NCBI GenBank assembly: GCA_902725215.1
Contig: CACUVI010000001.1
Coordinates: 1 to 64,000, forward strand
DNA from: Rhodospirillaceae bacterium LM-1
GTDB taxonomy: Bacteria; Pseudomonadota; Alphaproteobacteria; Rhodospirillales; WMHbin7
Direction: 5' to 3'
DNA length: 64,000 bases
Positions 37,884-47,230 of this stretch are shown one piece after another. The notes under the pieces were generated by a model, which did not search any database, had not been told where the DNA came from, and was given only the letters and a program-made list of their open reading frames with translations. A program made the translations under genes and the position numbers. The stretch's first letter is position 1; each line of letters opens with the position of its first letter.

Positions 37884-38371
37884 GGCCTAAAAAGCGGAAC
37901 GCCGCGTCGGGGGCGCGGCGTTCCTTGGGACGGCGACGGATGGGGGGTGGGGGGTTACCCGTCTACCGTCTTCTCTATGTGGGTTGGGGCCGTGTCAACG
38001 ACGCTTGGTCCGATCCTTTTCCCCAACACCCAGGCGCCTTGCGCCGGCATCTCGCAATGACTTTGTTGGCCGCTTTTGATTTGGACTTAGTACAAATCAG
38101 AGGAATACCAACTGCCATCTTCTGATTTAAAAAATACTTCAAATTTTGATTTGTGGAAACAGGCAAATCATCCTTTAGTGTTTTGAAACAATAACATTAT
38201 TATTTAATGATGCATTTTCATAAAATTCGATACAAATTCGATCGGTGGCGGTTCTGCGCGATTTTTTATGCCCTTGCTAGGCTGGAATGATAATATCCTT
38301 AATTATTATATTGTTGTTTAGTGCCGTTCTAAGAAGACGGACCTTCTACGGATGAAGAGAGATTGTTCCTA
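37884..38371. other. Intergenic region, AT-rich in its right half
   Basis: About 490 bp without a supportable gene. The left part holds a stem-loop at 37896-37924. From about 38080 the sequence turns clearly AT-rich, unlike its surroundings, with repeated ATTTGATTT-like words, then GAAGAGAG just before the DUF192 start. It may hold the promoter for the DUF192-hpnN genes. No small ORF looked coding. Confidence 0.5.
37896..37924 (+). terminator. Stem-loop after the OxyR-like gene
   Basis: Eleven-bp perfect stem GGAACGCCGCG/CGCGGCGTTCC around TCGGGGG, 12 bp after the stop. The T tract is weak (TTCCTT), so termination is likely but not certain. Confidence 0.65.
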
Positions 38372-38854
38372 ATGCTGTGCTGGCTCAAAAATATTTCACT
38401 CCTAACCCGCCTTGCTCAGGCCGGGCTTGTCGCTTTTTGTCTCCTCGCGTCGTTTCCCTCATTTTCGCAGGATCTGCCGGTTCGGGAATTGGTGATCCGT
38501 AGCGGGGATGGAACCGAACATCGCTTCATGGTCGAAGTCGCCGCCAGCACGGCAAGCCGGGCCAAAGGGCTGATGTATCGGCGCGTATTGGCGCCCGACG
38601 CCGGCATGCTCTTCGATTTCGAAGTGACGCTGCAAATATCGATGTGGATGAAGAATACGTTATTGCCGCTCGACATGTTCTTTGTGGTTGAAAGCGGGCG
38701 AATCGTCAACATCGCGGAGCGGACGGTGCCGGGTTCCCTTCTTGCCATCCCGGCGGACGAGCCTGTTCGATATGTGGTTGAACTGGCTGGCGGAACGGCC
38801 TCGAGGCTTCGTTTGAAGGCCGGTGACAAAGTGATCAAGGGCCTTCTTCCGTGA
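38372..38854 (+). CDS. DUF192 periplasmic protein
   Basis: Protein of 160 aa with a signal peptide (about 1-33, LVAFCLLASFPSFSQ) and a compact DUF192 domain: SRAKGLMYRR, MLFDFE and ISMWMKNTLLPLDMFFV. The function of the family is unknown. ATG 38372 follows GAAGAGAG at a good distance; TTG 38363 is an alternative. It lies 45 bp before hpnN. Confidence 0.88.
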   Translation: MLCWLKNISLLTRLAQAGLVAFCLLASFPSFSQDLPVRELVIRSGDGTEHRFMVEVAASTASRAKGLMYRRVLAPDAGMLFDFEVTLQISMWMKNTLLPLDMFFVVESGRIVNIAERTVPGSLLAIPADEPVRYVVELAGGTASRLRLKAGDKVIKGLLP

Positions 38855-38899
38855 TCTGGCATTGTCCGTCATGCCGTCAGATGTTATGACGCTCGCGCC

Positions 38900-41476
38900 A
38901 TGACATCAGCCATCTTTGAAAAATCCATGAGCGCGCTGGCTACGATTGTGCGCTTGGTTCATCGCCATGCCCTGGCCGTCGGCTTGGGTTACGCTCTTCT
39001 GGTGGGAGCGGGCGGCTATTGGGCTGCCACTCACATCAAGATACGCACCGACACCAACGGCATGTTGTCGCCCGATTTGCCGTTCCAGCGCCTGTCTCAG
39101 GAAATTTCGAACGCATTTCCTCACCTGAACGACACGCTTCTGGTGGTGGTGGATGGCGACACGCCCGACTTGGCCGACGATGCCGCCTTGTTGCTGGCCA
39201 GCGCCTTGCGCAAGCACAACGACCTGTTTCCAAGCGTTCAGGATATCGAAGGCGAGGCTTTTTTTCGCACCAATGGACTGCTTTACGAGGATGCAGGGCA
39301 GCTTGAGTTGCTAAGCGACCGACTGGCCCAGGCGCAGCCTTTTCTTTCCAGCCTGTGGCGCGACCCCAGCCTGCGCGGGCTATTTCATATTCTGGGGATG
39401 GCTGTCGATGCCGAACGCAAAGGGCAAGTTGGCCCCGGCTTGTCGGCAAAGCCCGTTTTGGAATCCTTGGCCGAGATCGCCGAGGCGCAGGCGCAAGGGG
39501 GCTTCAAAACCTTGTCCTGGCGCAACATGATGAGCGGGCAGCCGTCCGGCAAGGCGGGACGGCGCTTCATTTTGCTGACGCCAAAGCTGGACCGCGGCTC
39601 GTTGGCACCTGGCAAGGCGGCGATGAACAAGGTGCGCGAATTGGCGCGCGGCCTGATGCTGGTGCCGGAACGCGGCGTCCGCGTGCGCCTGACCGGCTCG
39701 GTCGCCTTGGCCGACGAAGAATTGAAAAGCGTTGCCGAAGGGATGGGGTGGGCGAATGGGGCCGCTTTGCTTCTTGTCGTCGGATTGCTTGTCGTGGGGC
39801 TGCGCAATATGCGCCTCGTCGCATCGGTTCTGGTCACGCTGTTGGCGGGGCTGGTTCTCTCGACGGCCTTTGCAACCTTGGCGGTCGCCAAACTCAATCT
39901 GATTTCCGTGGCGTTCGCCGTTCTATTCATCGGCCTGGGCGTCGATTTCGGCATTCATTTCGCGCTGCGTTTTCGAGAGGCCCGCGAGCGCGGCGACGAT
40001 CCGCAGCCTTCCTTGCTGTGGGCCGCCCGGACGGTTGGCGGGCCGCTGACATTGTGCGCCGTGACGGCGGCCACGGGCTTCTTCTCGTTCCTGCCTACCG
40101 ACTATATCGGTCTGGCCGAATTGGGGTTGATCGCGGGGGCAAGTATGTTCATTGCCCTGATCTGCAATCTGACCTTGCTGCCCGCCTTGCTGACCTTGTG
40201 GCCGCCCCGTCTGCGGCCTGCGCCGCCCGCGGAGGCGAGTGGACGCGGACTGTTCTTGCGTCACCCCAGAATCGTGGTGGCGTTGGCGTTAGTGCTGGCG
40301 CTGGCTGGAGCTGCCTTTTTGCCGCAGGCGCGTTTCGACTTCGATCCCTTGCGTTTGAAGGATCCAAGGACGGAATCGGTGTCCACTTTGTTCGATATTG
40401 CCGATAAGCCGCGCTCGGGTCCCTATGGCGTCACGATTCTGGCGGCAAATTTGGCTGAGGCGAAGGATCTGACCAGACGTTTACGCGAATTGCCCGAAGT
40501 GGCTGAAGCCTCGTCGATCGGCGATTACGTGCCCAAGGACCAGGAGGGCAAGCTGGAGATTCTGTCGGTGACGGGCATGTTTCTGACCCCGCTGCTGGGC
40601 AATGAACGACTTCTGCCACCAACGGATGTCGCGCAACGACAGGCTTTCCAGGACTTCATTGACCTATTGGGACAATCGCAAGACCCGGTGTCGGTCAGGC
40701 TTTATTCCGCCTTGAACCGTCTTCCCGATTCGCACGAGGCCAGGGCGGAATTCGAGCGGCGCGTGGTGGGCGGCGCGCATAAGAGGCTGTTGGATTTGCG
40801 CCAGACGATGAATGCGGCGCCTTTCGGAATCGACGATCTTCCCGAAGACTTGCGCCGCAACGAGATTGCCGCCGACGGACGGATCAAGGTCAAGGCCTAT
40901 CCCAAGGGCGATATGCGCGACCAAAAGGTGTTGGCCAAATTCGTGGAAGCTGTGCGCTCGGTCTCTCCCGAAGCCTCCGGCGGCCCCGTCACCATCTATG
41001 AGGCGTCGCTGGCCGTCCTGGGCGCTTTCGCCCACGCTCTAGTGATGACGCTGTCGCTGTTATTGGCCTTGATGGTTCTGTTGCTTCGGCGTCGGCGCGA
41101 TGTGGCGTTGGTTTTCGCCCCCTTGCTGCTGGCGGCGCTTCTGCTGCTGCCGATCAGCGTGCTGGGCGATCTTCCTTTCAATTTCGCCAATGTGATCGTG
41201 CTGCCGCTCTTGTTCGGGCTTGGCATCGCCAATGGCATTCAGTTCGTCTACCGCGAAAGGCTCGAGAAAGACACGGCCCGCGTGCTGGCTTCCACCACGC
41301 CCAGGGCCGTTATTTTTTCGGCGCTGACAACCATGGTCTCGTTCGGAAGTCTGGCGGTTTCCAGCCATCCCGGAACCTCGAACATGGGAATCCTGCTTGC
41401 CGTGGCCCTTACACTGGTGCTGGCCGCCACGTTGTTCTTCCTGCCCGCCTTGATGCAGGTGTGGAAGCGCAGATGA
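38900..41476 (+). CDS. hpnN: Hopanoid-associated RND transporter HpnN
   Basis: MMPL/RND-type membrane protein of 858 aa. There are two halves, each with one helix, a large periplasmic loop, then a bundle of helices. GLGVDFGIHFALRFREA and LFGLGIANGIQFVYRERL mark the paired fourth-helix segments. HpnN moves hopanoids from the inner to the outer membrane. It is convergent with hpnM, separated by only 8 bp. Biosynthetic genes such as shc are not in the window. The start ATG 38900 leaves a short cytoplasmic lead. Confidence 0.9.
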   Translation: MTSAIFEKSMSALATIVRLVHRHALAVGLGYALLVGAGGYWAATHIKIRTDTNGMLSPDLPFQRLSQEISNAFPHLNDTLLVVVDGDTPDLADDAALLLASALRKHNDLFPSVQDIEGEAFFRTNGLLYEDAGQLELLSDRLAQAQPFLSSLWRDPSLRGLFHILGMAVDAERKGQVGPGLSAKPVLESLAEIAEAQAQGGFKTLSWRNMMSGQPSGKAGRRFILLTPKLDRGSLAPGKAAMNKVRELARGLMLVPERGVRVRLTGSVALADEELKSVAEGMGWANGAALLLVVGLLVVGLRNMRLVASVLVTLLAGLVLSTAFATLAVAKLNLISVAFAVLFIGLGVDFGIHFALRFREARERGDDPQPSLLWAARTVGGPLTLCAVTAATGFFSFLPTDYIGLAELGLIAGASMFIALICNLTLLPALLTLWPPRLRPAPPAEASGRGLFLRHPRIVVALALVLALAGAAFLPQARFDFDPLRLKDPRTESVSTLFDIADKPRSGPYGVTILAANLAEAKDLTRRLRELPEVAEASSIGDYVPKDQEGKLEILSVTGMFLTPLLGNERLLPPTDVAQRQAFQDFIDLLGQSQDPVSVRLYSALNRLPDSHEARAEFERRVVGGAHKRLLDLRQTMNAAPFGIDDLPEDLRRNEIAADGRIKVKAYPKGDMRDQKVLAKFVEAVRSVSPEASGGPVTIYEASLAVLGAFAHALVMTLSLLLALMVLLLRRRRDVALVFAPLLLAALLLLPISVLGDLPFNFANVIVLPLLFGLGIANGIQFVYRERLEKDTARVLASTTPRAVIFSALTTMVSFGSLAVSSHPGTSNMGILLAVALTLVLAATLFFLPALMQVWKRR

Positions 41477-41484
41477 TACGAACG

Positions 41485-42117
41485 CTACTTGCCGACGGTC
41501 TTGCCGACGGCCAGTTCGTTCGACAGTTCCTCGAGACGGGCGAGAAGTCCGGCTGATCCTTTGTCGCGCAGGATCGACAGATATTGCGAACGCTGGGTGG
41601 CCAATTCGCTGACCGAGCCTTCGTAATAGACGTCGACGATGCGAAATCCGTCGGCCGAGGGCTGGACGCGATAAGAAATTGGGACCAATTTGCCCGAGCT
41701 GCGCACGATCTGACTGCTGACCATGACGCCCTGGGCGGGCGGCGGCAGCGCTTCGGCGCCCAGCGTCTCAAAACGCTCGCCCGAAAATCCAGATAGGCGC
41801 GCCGCATAGGTCGATGCCGACATGCGGCCATAGGCTTTGGTTATTTTCGCCTTCTCATCATCTGAGAAGGAGATCCAATGGCTTCCCGAAGCGATGCGGG
41901 CCATCTCTGAAAATGCGTAATTCTTTTCCAGGGCGGGCGCCAGCTTGGCATAACGTGCCTGGAAATTCTGGCCGGACTGAGCCGCTTTCATGGTCTCCAG
42001 CATGGTCTGGTGAAGGGATTCGACCACAGCCTTGGCTTGATCCAGGGATTGGGCGAAAGCCGGGGAAAGGGGGGCCAGGACAAAGGACAGAAGGGCCAGA
42101 ATAAGAACACGTTTCAT
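41485..42117 (-). CDS. hpnM: Hopanoid-associated periplasmic protein HpnM (MlaC/Ttg2D-like)
   Basis: Secreted protein of 210 aa with a signal peptide (1-22, ending SPAFA). The MlaC-type fold is suggested by NYAFSEMARIASGSHWISFS and YRVQPSADGFRIVDVYYEGSVSELA (lipid-binding family PF05494), closest in pattern to HpnM. It probably shuttles hopanoids across the periplasm with HpnN. GGAGG lies 9 bp before ATG 42117; a longer start at 42153 is less likely. Confidence 0.87.
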   Translation of the reverse strand: MKRVLILALLSFVLAPLSPAFAQSLDQAKAVVESLHQTMLETMKAAQSGQNFQARYAKLAPALEKNYAFSEMARIASGSHWISFSDDEKAKITKAYGRMSASTYAARLSGFSGERFETLGAEALPPPAQGVMVSSQIVRSSGKLVPISYRVQPSADGFRIVDVYYEGSVSELATQRSQYLSILRDKGSAGLLARLEELSNELAVGKTVGK

Positions 42118-42193
42118 GAAATTTAGCCTCCAGAAAGAAACTTTGCGCTTCATAGCACGCTCCCCGGTGCTGACAAAAGCCTCCCTGTGTACC

Positions 42194-42211
42194 ATATTAT
42201 CGTGGTAATAT
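42194..42211. promoter_or_regulatory. Inverted repeat upstream of erpA
   Basis: ATATTA-TCGTGG-TAATAT (6-bp arms, 6-bp spacer) lies about 40 bp before the erpA start, in the divergent gap with hpnM. Possible binding site for an iron or Fe-S regulator; the family is not identified. Confidence 0.3.
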
Positions 42212-42250
42212 CGCTTTTTAATCCAATGACCCCGATGGAGTACGTAATCT

Positions 42251-42595
42251 ATGGTTGATTCCGGGCTGGCTGACATTGCGCTCACCGAGAGTGCCGCCGA
42301 ACGCATCCGCATCCTGATCGAAGGCGAGGGCAATCCGGCTCTCAAGTTGCGTCTTTCGGTGCAGGGCGGCGGCTGTTCGGGATTTTCCTACGGCATCACG
42401 TTGGACGCCGAGACGCAACAAGGCGATTCGGTTTTCGAAAACCACGGCATCCAGATCGTGATCGACGACGCGTCGCTCGATTTGTTGCGGGGAACCGAGG
42501 TTGATTTCGTCGAAGACCTGTCCGGTTCGTCCTTCGTGCTTCGCAATCCCAACGCTTCATCGACCTGCGGTTGCGGGAATTCCTTCTCGGTCTAG
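42251..42595 (+). CDS. erpA: Iron-sulfur cluster insertion protein ErpA
   Basis: A-type Fe-S carrier of 114 aa. The three cluster-binding cysteines are Cys42 (GGCSGFSYG), Cys106 and Cys108 (TCGCGNSF), with normal spacing. It delivers clusters to enzymes such as those of isoprenoid synthesis and, plausibly, to Fe-S proteins in this window. It is followed by xthA after 34 bp, a common alphaproteobacterial order. Confidence 0.96.
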   Translation: MVDSGLADIALTESAAERIRILIEGEGNPALKLRLSVQGGGCSGFSYGITLDAETQQGDSVFENHGIQIVIDDASLDLLRGTEVDFVEDLSGSSFVLRNPNASSTCGCGNSFSV

Positions 42596-42629
42596 GCCGA
42601 TCATAAATCGTTGAACAGGGGAGGGGGCC

Positions 42630-43412
42630 GTGCCCGTGCTGGCCACCTGGAATGTCAATTCCATTCGCGCCCGCTTGCCATTGGTTCTTGAATGGACCGG
42701 GCGAGTGCGTCCGGATGTCCTGTTGTTTCAGGAAATCAAAACGGAAGCCTCCGGTTTTCCGGACATGGAATTCCGCTCGCTGGGGTATCAGTCGCTGGTG
42801 GTGGGGCAGAAAAGCTATAACGGCGTGGCGCTGTTGTCGCGTTTGCCGATTCACCCAGTCATGACCAGCTTGCCGGGCGACGAGGCTGACGCTCAGGCCC
42901 GCTATATCGAAGCGGATGTGGCGGGGATTCGGGTGATTGGGCTTTACCTTCCCAATGGCAATCCAATCGGCGCCGAGAAATTCGCCTACAAGCTGGCCTG
43001 GATGGATCGTTTGATCGCCAGGGCCAAGACACTGCTGGCCGAGGGCGTTCCCTTCCTGATGGCGGGCGATTTCAACGTCATTCCCACGGATGATGACGTA
43101 TACGACCCCAAGGCGTTCGCCAGCGACGCGCTGACGCAGGAAGAAACGCGTCGCAAATGGCGCGCCTTGTTGAATCTGGGGCTGTACGACGCGTTCTCCC
43201 TCAGCCATCCCGACGCCAGACGGGCCTGGACTTTCTGGGATTATCAGGCCGGGGCCTGGCCGCGCGATCTGGGCCTGCGCATCGACTTCTTCTTGCTGTC
43301 GCCACGGCTGGTCGACAGGCTGCAAGATTGCGGCATCGACCGCGAACCCAGGGCCTTGGAAAAGGCATCCGACCATACGCCGGTCTGGTGCCGCCTGGAG
43401 GATGGGCAATGA
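42630..43412 (+). CDS. xthA: Exodeoxyribonuclease III
   Basis: AP endonuclease/3'-exonuclease of 260 aa in base-excision repair. Motifs: TWNVNSIRAR, LLFQEIKTE (metal-binding Glu), GDFNVIPTDDDVYDP, LRIDFFLLSP and the terminal SDHTPVW with catalytic His. The start is GTG 42630 behind GGAGGGGG. The stop overlaps the next gene's ATG (ATGA). Confidence 0.96.
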   Translation: MPVLATWNVNSIRARLPLVLEWTGRVRPDVLLFQEIKTEASGFPDMEFRSLGYQSLVVGQKSYNGVALLSRLPIHPVMTSLPGDEADAQARYIEADVAGIRVIGLYLPNGNPIGAEKFAYKLAWMDRLIARAKTLLAEGVPFLMAGDFNVIPTDDDVYDPKAFASDALTQEETRRKWRALLNLGLYDAFSLSHPDARRAWTFWDYQAGAWPRDLGLRIDFFLLSPRLVDRLQDCGIDREPRALEKASDHTPVWCRLEDGQ

Positions 43413-45154
43413 TCGCTCGCCTTCGGATATTGTCGTTGCTGCTTTTCCTGCCGCTGGCGGCAATCCCAAGCCATGCCGACGAGAATGTTCTGCCTCAGGC
43501 AGTGCGCATCGGCGTTGCCGCCATCAATGGCAACGAGGACGCCTTGCGGACTTGGTCGCCGCTGGCGGCCGAACTGGAAGCCATTCTGCCGGGCACGAAA
43601 TTCTCCATCGTCCCCTTAAGCTACGGCGACGTGGAAAGGGATTTGCAGGACAACAAGGTTGATTTTCTTCTTCTGGGGCCTGCCTATTACGTCGATCTTG
43701 AAGTGCGTCGGGGCATCAGCCGTCTGGCCACACTGGTGCGCTCGACGAAATCGCACCCCTTGCATAGCCTGGGCGGCGTGATTTTGACGCGCTCCGACAG
43801 AAAAGATATCGCGACGCCGCTGGATTTGAGCGGCAAGACCATATCTGCCACGGGTGAATTGGCGCTGGGCGGCTGGCTATCTGTCATGCATGAGTTCAGG
43901 CAATTGGGGGTCGATCAAAAATCCTTCAAGAAGGTCTTGCGGGCTTCGACCTATGAAGATGCCGTGATGGACGTTCAAGAAGGTAATGCCGATGCCGCTT
44001 TCGTCCGTACGGGCACATTGGAACAATTAATCGAAGACGGGCGGATCGCGCCATCCGAGATGCGGGTGTTACGTTTTGCCTCGATTCCGACAGGTTTCCC
44101 CTTGTCGATCAGCACGCGCGCCTATCCGGAATGGGCCTTTGCCAAAGCGTTGAACACGCCTGAGGAATTGGCTAAACGCGTTGCCGTGGCCCTGCTGTCT
44201 CTGCCTCCTCGGACCCGGCTGAAAATGGTGGCGGGAGTCGAGGGTTTTACCGTGCCGCTCGATTACGCCCCGGTGCATGATCTGTTGCGCGCCCACAAGC
44301 TGGGACCCTATGCGCAAAACAAGAACCAAACCTTGCTGGAATTGCTTGAGGAACACGCCGTCTGGGTCTTGGGTGGCGGTTTGCTTTTACTCGTTTTCAG
44401 CGGCGCTGCCATGGGGATGGCGATGATCAATCGCCGCTTGGCTCTGTCGCGACTCGATATGCTAAGGCTGCGAGACCAGTTGGAACATACGGTTTCAGAA
44501 CGCACGCGCGACCTTGAAGCCGAGGTCGAGCGGCGCAAGCAGGCCGAGTTGGACCGTAGGGAGGAAGCCCAAAGGGTCAAGGTTTCCCTGGTTCAGACCG
44601 TAAAAGCCGTCGCACTGACCGTGGAAATGCGCGATCCCTACATGTCGGGCCACCAGCAGCGTGTGGCCGTTCTGGCCCAGGCCATCGCTCAGGAAATGAA
44701 TCTGGCCCCGGACGTCGTGGAATGCATCTATTTGGCCGGGCTGGTGCATGACATTGGCATGATTTACGTTCCCAGCGAAATCACCAACCGGCCGGGTCCG
44801 TTAAGTGAGCTCGAGTTCGAAATTGTCAAGAGTCACCCCCTGATCGGCTGCGACATCATGTCAACGATCGATCTTCCATGGCCGATCGCCAAAGCGGTGC
44901 TCAATCACCACCGCTTCCTGGATGGCACAGGCTATCCGCAAAATCCTGACGAAGAGATACCGCTGGAAGCCCGCGTCCTGTGCGTGGCCGATATCGTCGA
45001 GGCCATGTGCTCGCACAGGCCCTATCGGCCCCCGCTGCCTCTGGAAAAAGCCTTGGCCTTCATCGAAGAGGGGCGGGACGTTCGCTTTGATGCAGAGGTC
45101 GTCGATGCCTGTAAGCGGGTGATGGAGACCCATGGGGTCCTGATCTGGCAGTAA
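43409..45154 (+). CDS. PhnD-like periplasmic sensor fused to HD-GYP c-di-GMP phosphodiesterase
   Basis: Protein of 581 aa. A signal peptide (1-22) is followed by a PhnD/phosphate-phosphonate-type binding domain (about 28-290: VRIGVAAINGNEDALRTW, LLLGPAYYVDLE), a transmembrane helix (about 325-345), a coiled coil, and an HD-GYP domain with HDIG (447-450) and HHRFLDGTGYP (from 500). It should hydrolyse c-di-GMP in response to a periplasmic anion or other small ligand. The start overlaps xthA by 4 bp, although the two functions are unrelated. Confidence 0.92.
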   Translation: MIARLRILSLLLFLPLAAIPSHADENVLPQAVRIGVAAINGNEDALRTWSPLAAELEAILPGTKFSIVPLSYGDVERDLQDNKVDFLLLGPAYYVDLEVRRGISRLATLVRSTKSHPLHSLGGVILTRSDRKDIATPLDLSGKTISATGELALGGWLSVMHEFRQLGVDQKSFKKVLRASTYEDAVMDVQEGNADAAFVRTGTLEQLIEDGRIAPSEMRVLRFASIPTGFPLSISTRAYPEWAFAKALNTPEELAKRVAVALLSLPPRTRLKMVAGVEGFTVPLDYAPVHDLLRAHKLGPYAQNKNQTLLELLEEHAVWVLGGGLLLLVFSGAAMGMAMINRRLALSRLDMLRLRDQLEHTVSERTRDLEAEVERRKQAELDRREEAQRVKVSLVQTVKAVALTVEMRDPYMSGHQQRVAVLAQAIAQEMNLAPDVVECIYLAGLVHDIGMIYVPSEITNRPGPLSELEFEIVKSHPLIGCDIMSTIDLPWPIAKAVLNHHRFLDGTGYPQNPDEEIPLEARVLCVADIVEAMCSHRPYRPPLPLEKALAFIEEGRDVRFDAEVVDACKRVMETHGVLIWQ

Positions 45155-45203
45155 CAAATTACATTCTTAGGCTGTTCAACCTCCTTCCATTAGGCTATAT
45201 GCA

Positions 45204-45234
45204 TAAAAAAACAGGCGGCACAAAAAGCCGCCTG
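45204..45234 (-). terminator. Stem-loop with minus-strand U-tract shape in front of the cytochrome operon
   Basis: CAGGCGGC/GCCGCCTG (45212-45219 with 45227-45234) around ACAAAAA, preceded by an A run that reads as eight T on the minus strand. It has the form of an intrinsic terminator for leftward transcription, but no minus-strand gene lies to the right; on the plus strand it would be a hairpin in the cytochrome leader. Confidence 0.5.
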
Positions 45235-45263
45235 GGACGGAAGGAACGAGAGGAGACGGCAAA

Positions 45264-47219
45264 ATGACGTGGAATGCCAGGATGTTGCTGGCTGCGTTGG
45301 CGTGGGCTGGGCTGGTTTTCGGCAGTGCCGCCGCCTCCGAGACGTCTGTGGGACAGGCTATCGACCAGTCCGCGACGGGAGTTCGGCCCGCCATCGAGAA
45401 TAGTCGCTGCCTGCGTTGCCATGGCGACCACGAAGACAAGTTCACCCTTCGCCCGGACGGAAGCCAGCAAAATATCTTCATTGAAAACAGCGTTCTGGAA
45501 CTGAGCGTGCATGGCAAGGTGGCCTGCACCGGTTGCCATAGCGATGTCGTGAAGCTGCCGCATGCGAAACCCCTGGCTAAAAGCATTTCCTGCGTTTCTT
45601 GCCACAAGCAGGAGTGGGACAAGGTCAAGGATGCGCCCGATCCCAAGCATGAGCGTTTGGGCTTGGTCATGCGCCAGACCGAGGATTATCTGCACTCGGC
45701 CCACGCCAAGCCCAGGGGGCAAGACCAGTCCAGGGTCAACGCCTCTTGCTACGACTGCCATGACGCTCACGCCATCGGCGCTCCCGGCGAAGCCCAGCGG
45801 GTCTTGCACCGTCTGAAGAATCCCGAAGTTTGCGGGCGATGCCACGAGAAGGAAAAAACCGACTATCTGGCATCCGTTCACGGCAAGGCGATCACCGAGA
45901 AGAAGGACGACAAATCCGCCGTCTGCTCCGATTGCCATACGATGCACGCCATCGGCTCGCCCAAGAACGATCCGGTCAAGCTGGCGATCACCCAAAATTG
46001 CGGCGATTGCCACAAAGAGGCGCAGAAAACCTATCTGGCCTCCTATCACGGTCAGGTCAACCGGCTGGGATACGCCAACACAGCCAAATGCTTCGATTGT
46101 CACGGCGGGCACAGCATTCAGAAAAGCGACGATTCCACATCGCGCCTGCATGCCGACAACCGTCTGAAGACCTGCGAGACCTGCCACAAGAACGTAACAC
46201 CCGGTTTCGCCAGTTTTCAGGCCCATGGCAACCCCCAGGATCCCAAGAAGTATCCAGCCCTTTACTGGGCCAATCTGTTCATGCAGACCCTGATCATCAG
46301 CGTCATGGCGTTCTTCTGGGGCCATGTTCTGTTGTGGCTGTATCGCGAGTTGATGGACAGGCGCAAGGGCATCGGCTACGTCGAGAATTTGGATCAGCCG
46401 GAAACCGTTTACTTCCGCCGCTACAGCGCGACCTGGCGTTGGATACACCTGCTTTTCGCCGTCGCCACCATGGTTCTGGCGCTGACGGGCACCACGCTGC
46501 TTTTCTCGCACACGGATTGGGCCAAGAACATCATCGCCTTCATCGGCGGCCCCAAGGTGGAAGCCATCGTTCACCGTACGGCGGCCACGATTTGGATCTC
46601 GATTTTCCTGATCCATCTCGCCATTGCTTGCACCAATATCTGGCGCAACCGCAAAACCTTCAAATGGTTCGGCTATTCATCGATGCTGCCCAACATGAAG
46701 GATGTGCATGACGTGCTGAACATGTTCCGCTGGTTCTTCGGACTTGGGCCGCGCCCGGAATTCGACCGCTGGACCTATTGGCAGAAGTTCGATTACTGGG
46801 CGCCGTTCTGGGGTGCTGCCATCATCGGCATTTCCGGCATGGTGTTGTTCCTGCCCACCTTGACGGCTTCCTTCCTGCCGGGCTGGGTGTTCAACATCGC
46901 CACGCTGGTTCATGCCGAAGAGGCGCTTCTGGCGACAGTGTTCTTGAACACGGTGCATTTCTTCAACGTGCATTTCAGGCCCAGCCGTTTCCCGATGAGC
47001 ACGACCATTTTCACCGGCGCCATTCCACTCGACGAATTCAAGCACGATCACAGGATCGAGTATGAACGTCTGAAAGCCAGTGGCGAGTTGGAAAAGCATC
47101 TGGTCAAGCGCATTTCGCGTCGCGTGGACATGGCCTCGACTTTCGCGGCCAGCGTCTTGATCGTGGCAGGGCTGACGCTTCTGACCTTGGTGCTTATCGG
47201 CCGCGTTACCATGCCTTGA
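45264..47219 (+). CDS. Nine-haem cytochrome c fused to cytochrome b membrane domain
   Basis: Protein of 651 aa. After a signal peptide (1-24) come nine CXXCH motifs in the first 320 residues (CLRCH, CTGCH, CVSCH, CYDCH, CGRCH, CSDCH, CGDCH, CFDCH, CETCH). Next is a membrane domain of five or so helices with WRWIHLLFA, IVHRTAATIWISIFLIHLA and HFFNVHFRPSRFP, resembling di-haem b subunits of formate dehydrogenase or thiosulfate reductase. This layout could pass electrons between periplasmic donors and quinone. GAGAGGAGA precedes ATG 45264. The next genes encode FccA-like and FccB-like proteins, only 11 and 9 bp apart. Confidence 0.88.
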   Translation: MTWNARMLLAALAWAGLVFGSAAASETSVGQAIDQSATGVRPAIENSRCLRCHGDHEDKFTLRPDGSQQNIFIENSVLELSVHGKVACTGCHSDVVKLPHAKPLAKSISCVSCHKQEWDKVKDAPDPKHERLGLVMRQTEDYLHSAHAKPRGQDQSRVNASCYDCHDAHAIGAPGEAQRVLHRLKNPEVCGRCHEKEKTDYLASVHGKAITEKKDDKSAVCSDCHTMHAIGSPKNDPVKLAITQNCGDCHKEAQKTYLASYHGQVNRLGYANTAKCFDCHGGHSIQKSDDSTSRLHADNRLKTCETCHKNVTPGFASFQAHGNPQDPKKYPALYWANLFMQTLIISVMAFFWGHVLLWLYRELMDRRKGIGYVENLDQPETVYFRRYSATWRWIHLLFAVATMVLALTGTTLLFSHTDWAKNIIAFIGGPKVEAIVHRTAATIWISIFLIHLAIACTNIWRNRKTFKWFGYSSMLPNMKDVHDVLNMFRWFFGLGPRPEFDRWTYWQKFDYWAPFWGAAIIGISGMVLFLPTLTASFLPGWVFNIATLVHAEEALLATVFLNTVHFFNVHFRPSRFPMSTTIFTGAIPLDEFKHDHRIEYERLKASGELEKHLVKRISRRVDMASTFAASVLIVAGLTLLTLVLIGRVTMP

Positions 47220-47230
47220 TGGAGAGAGCG

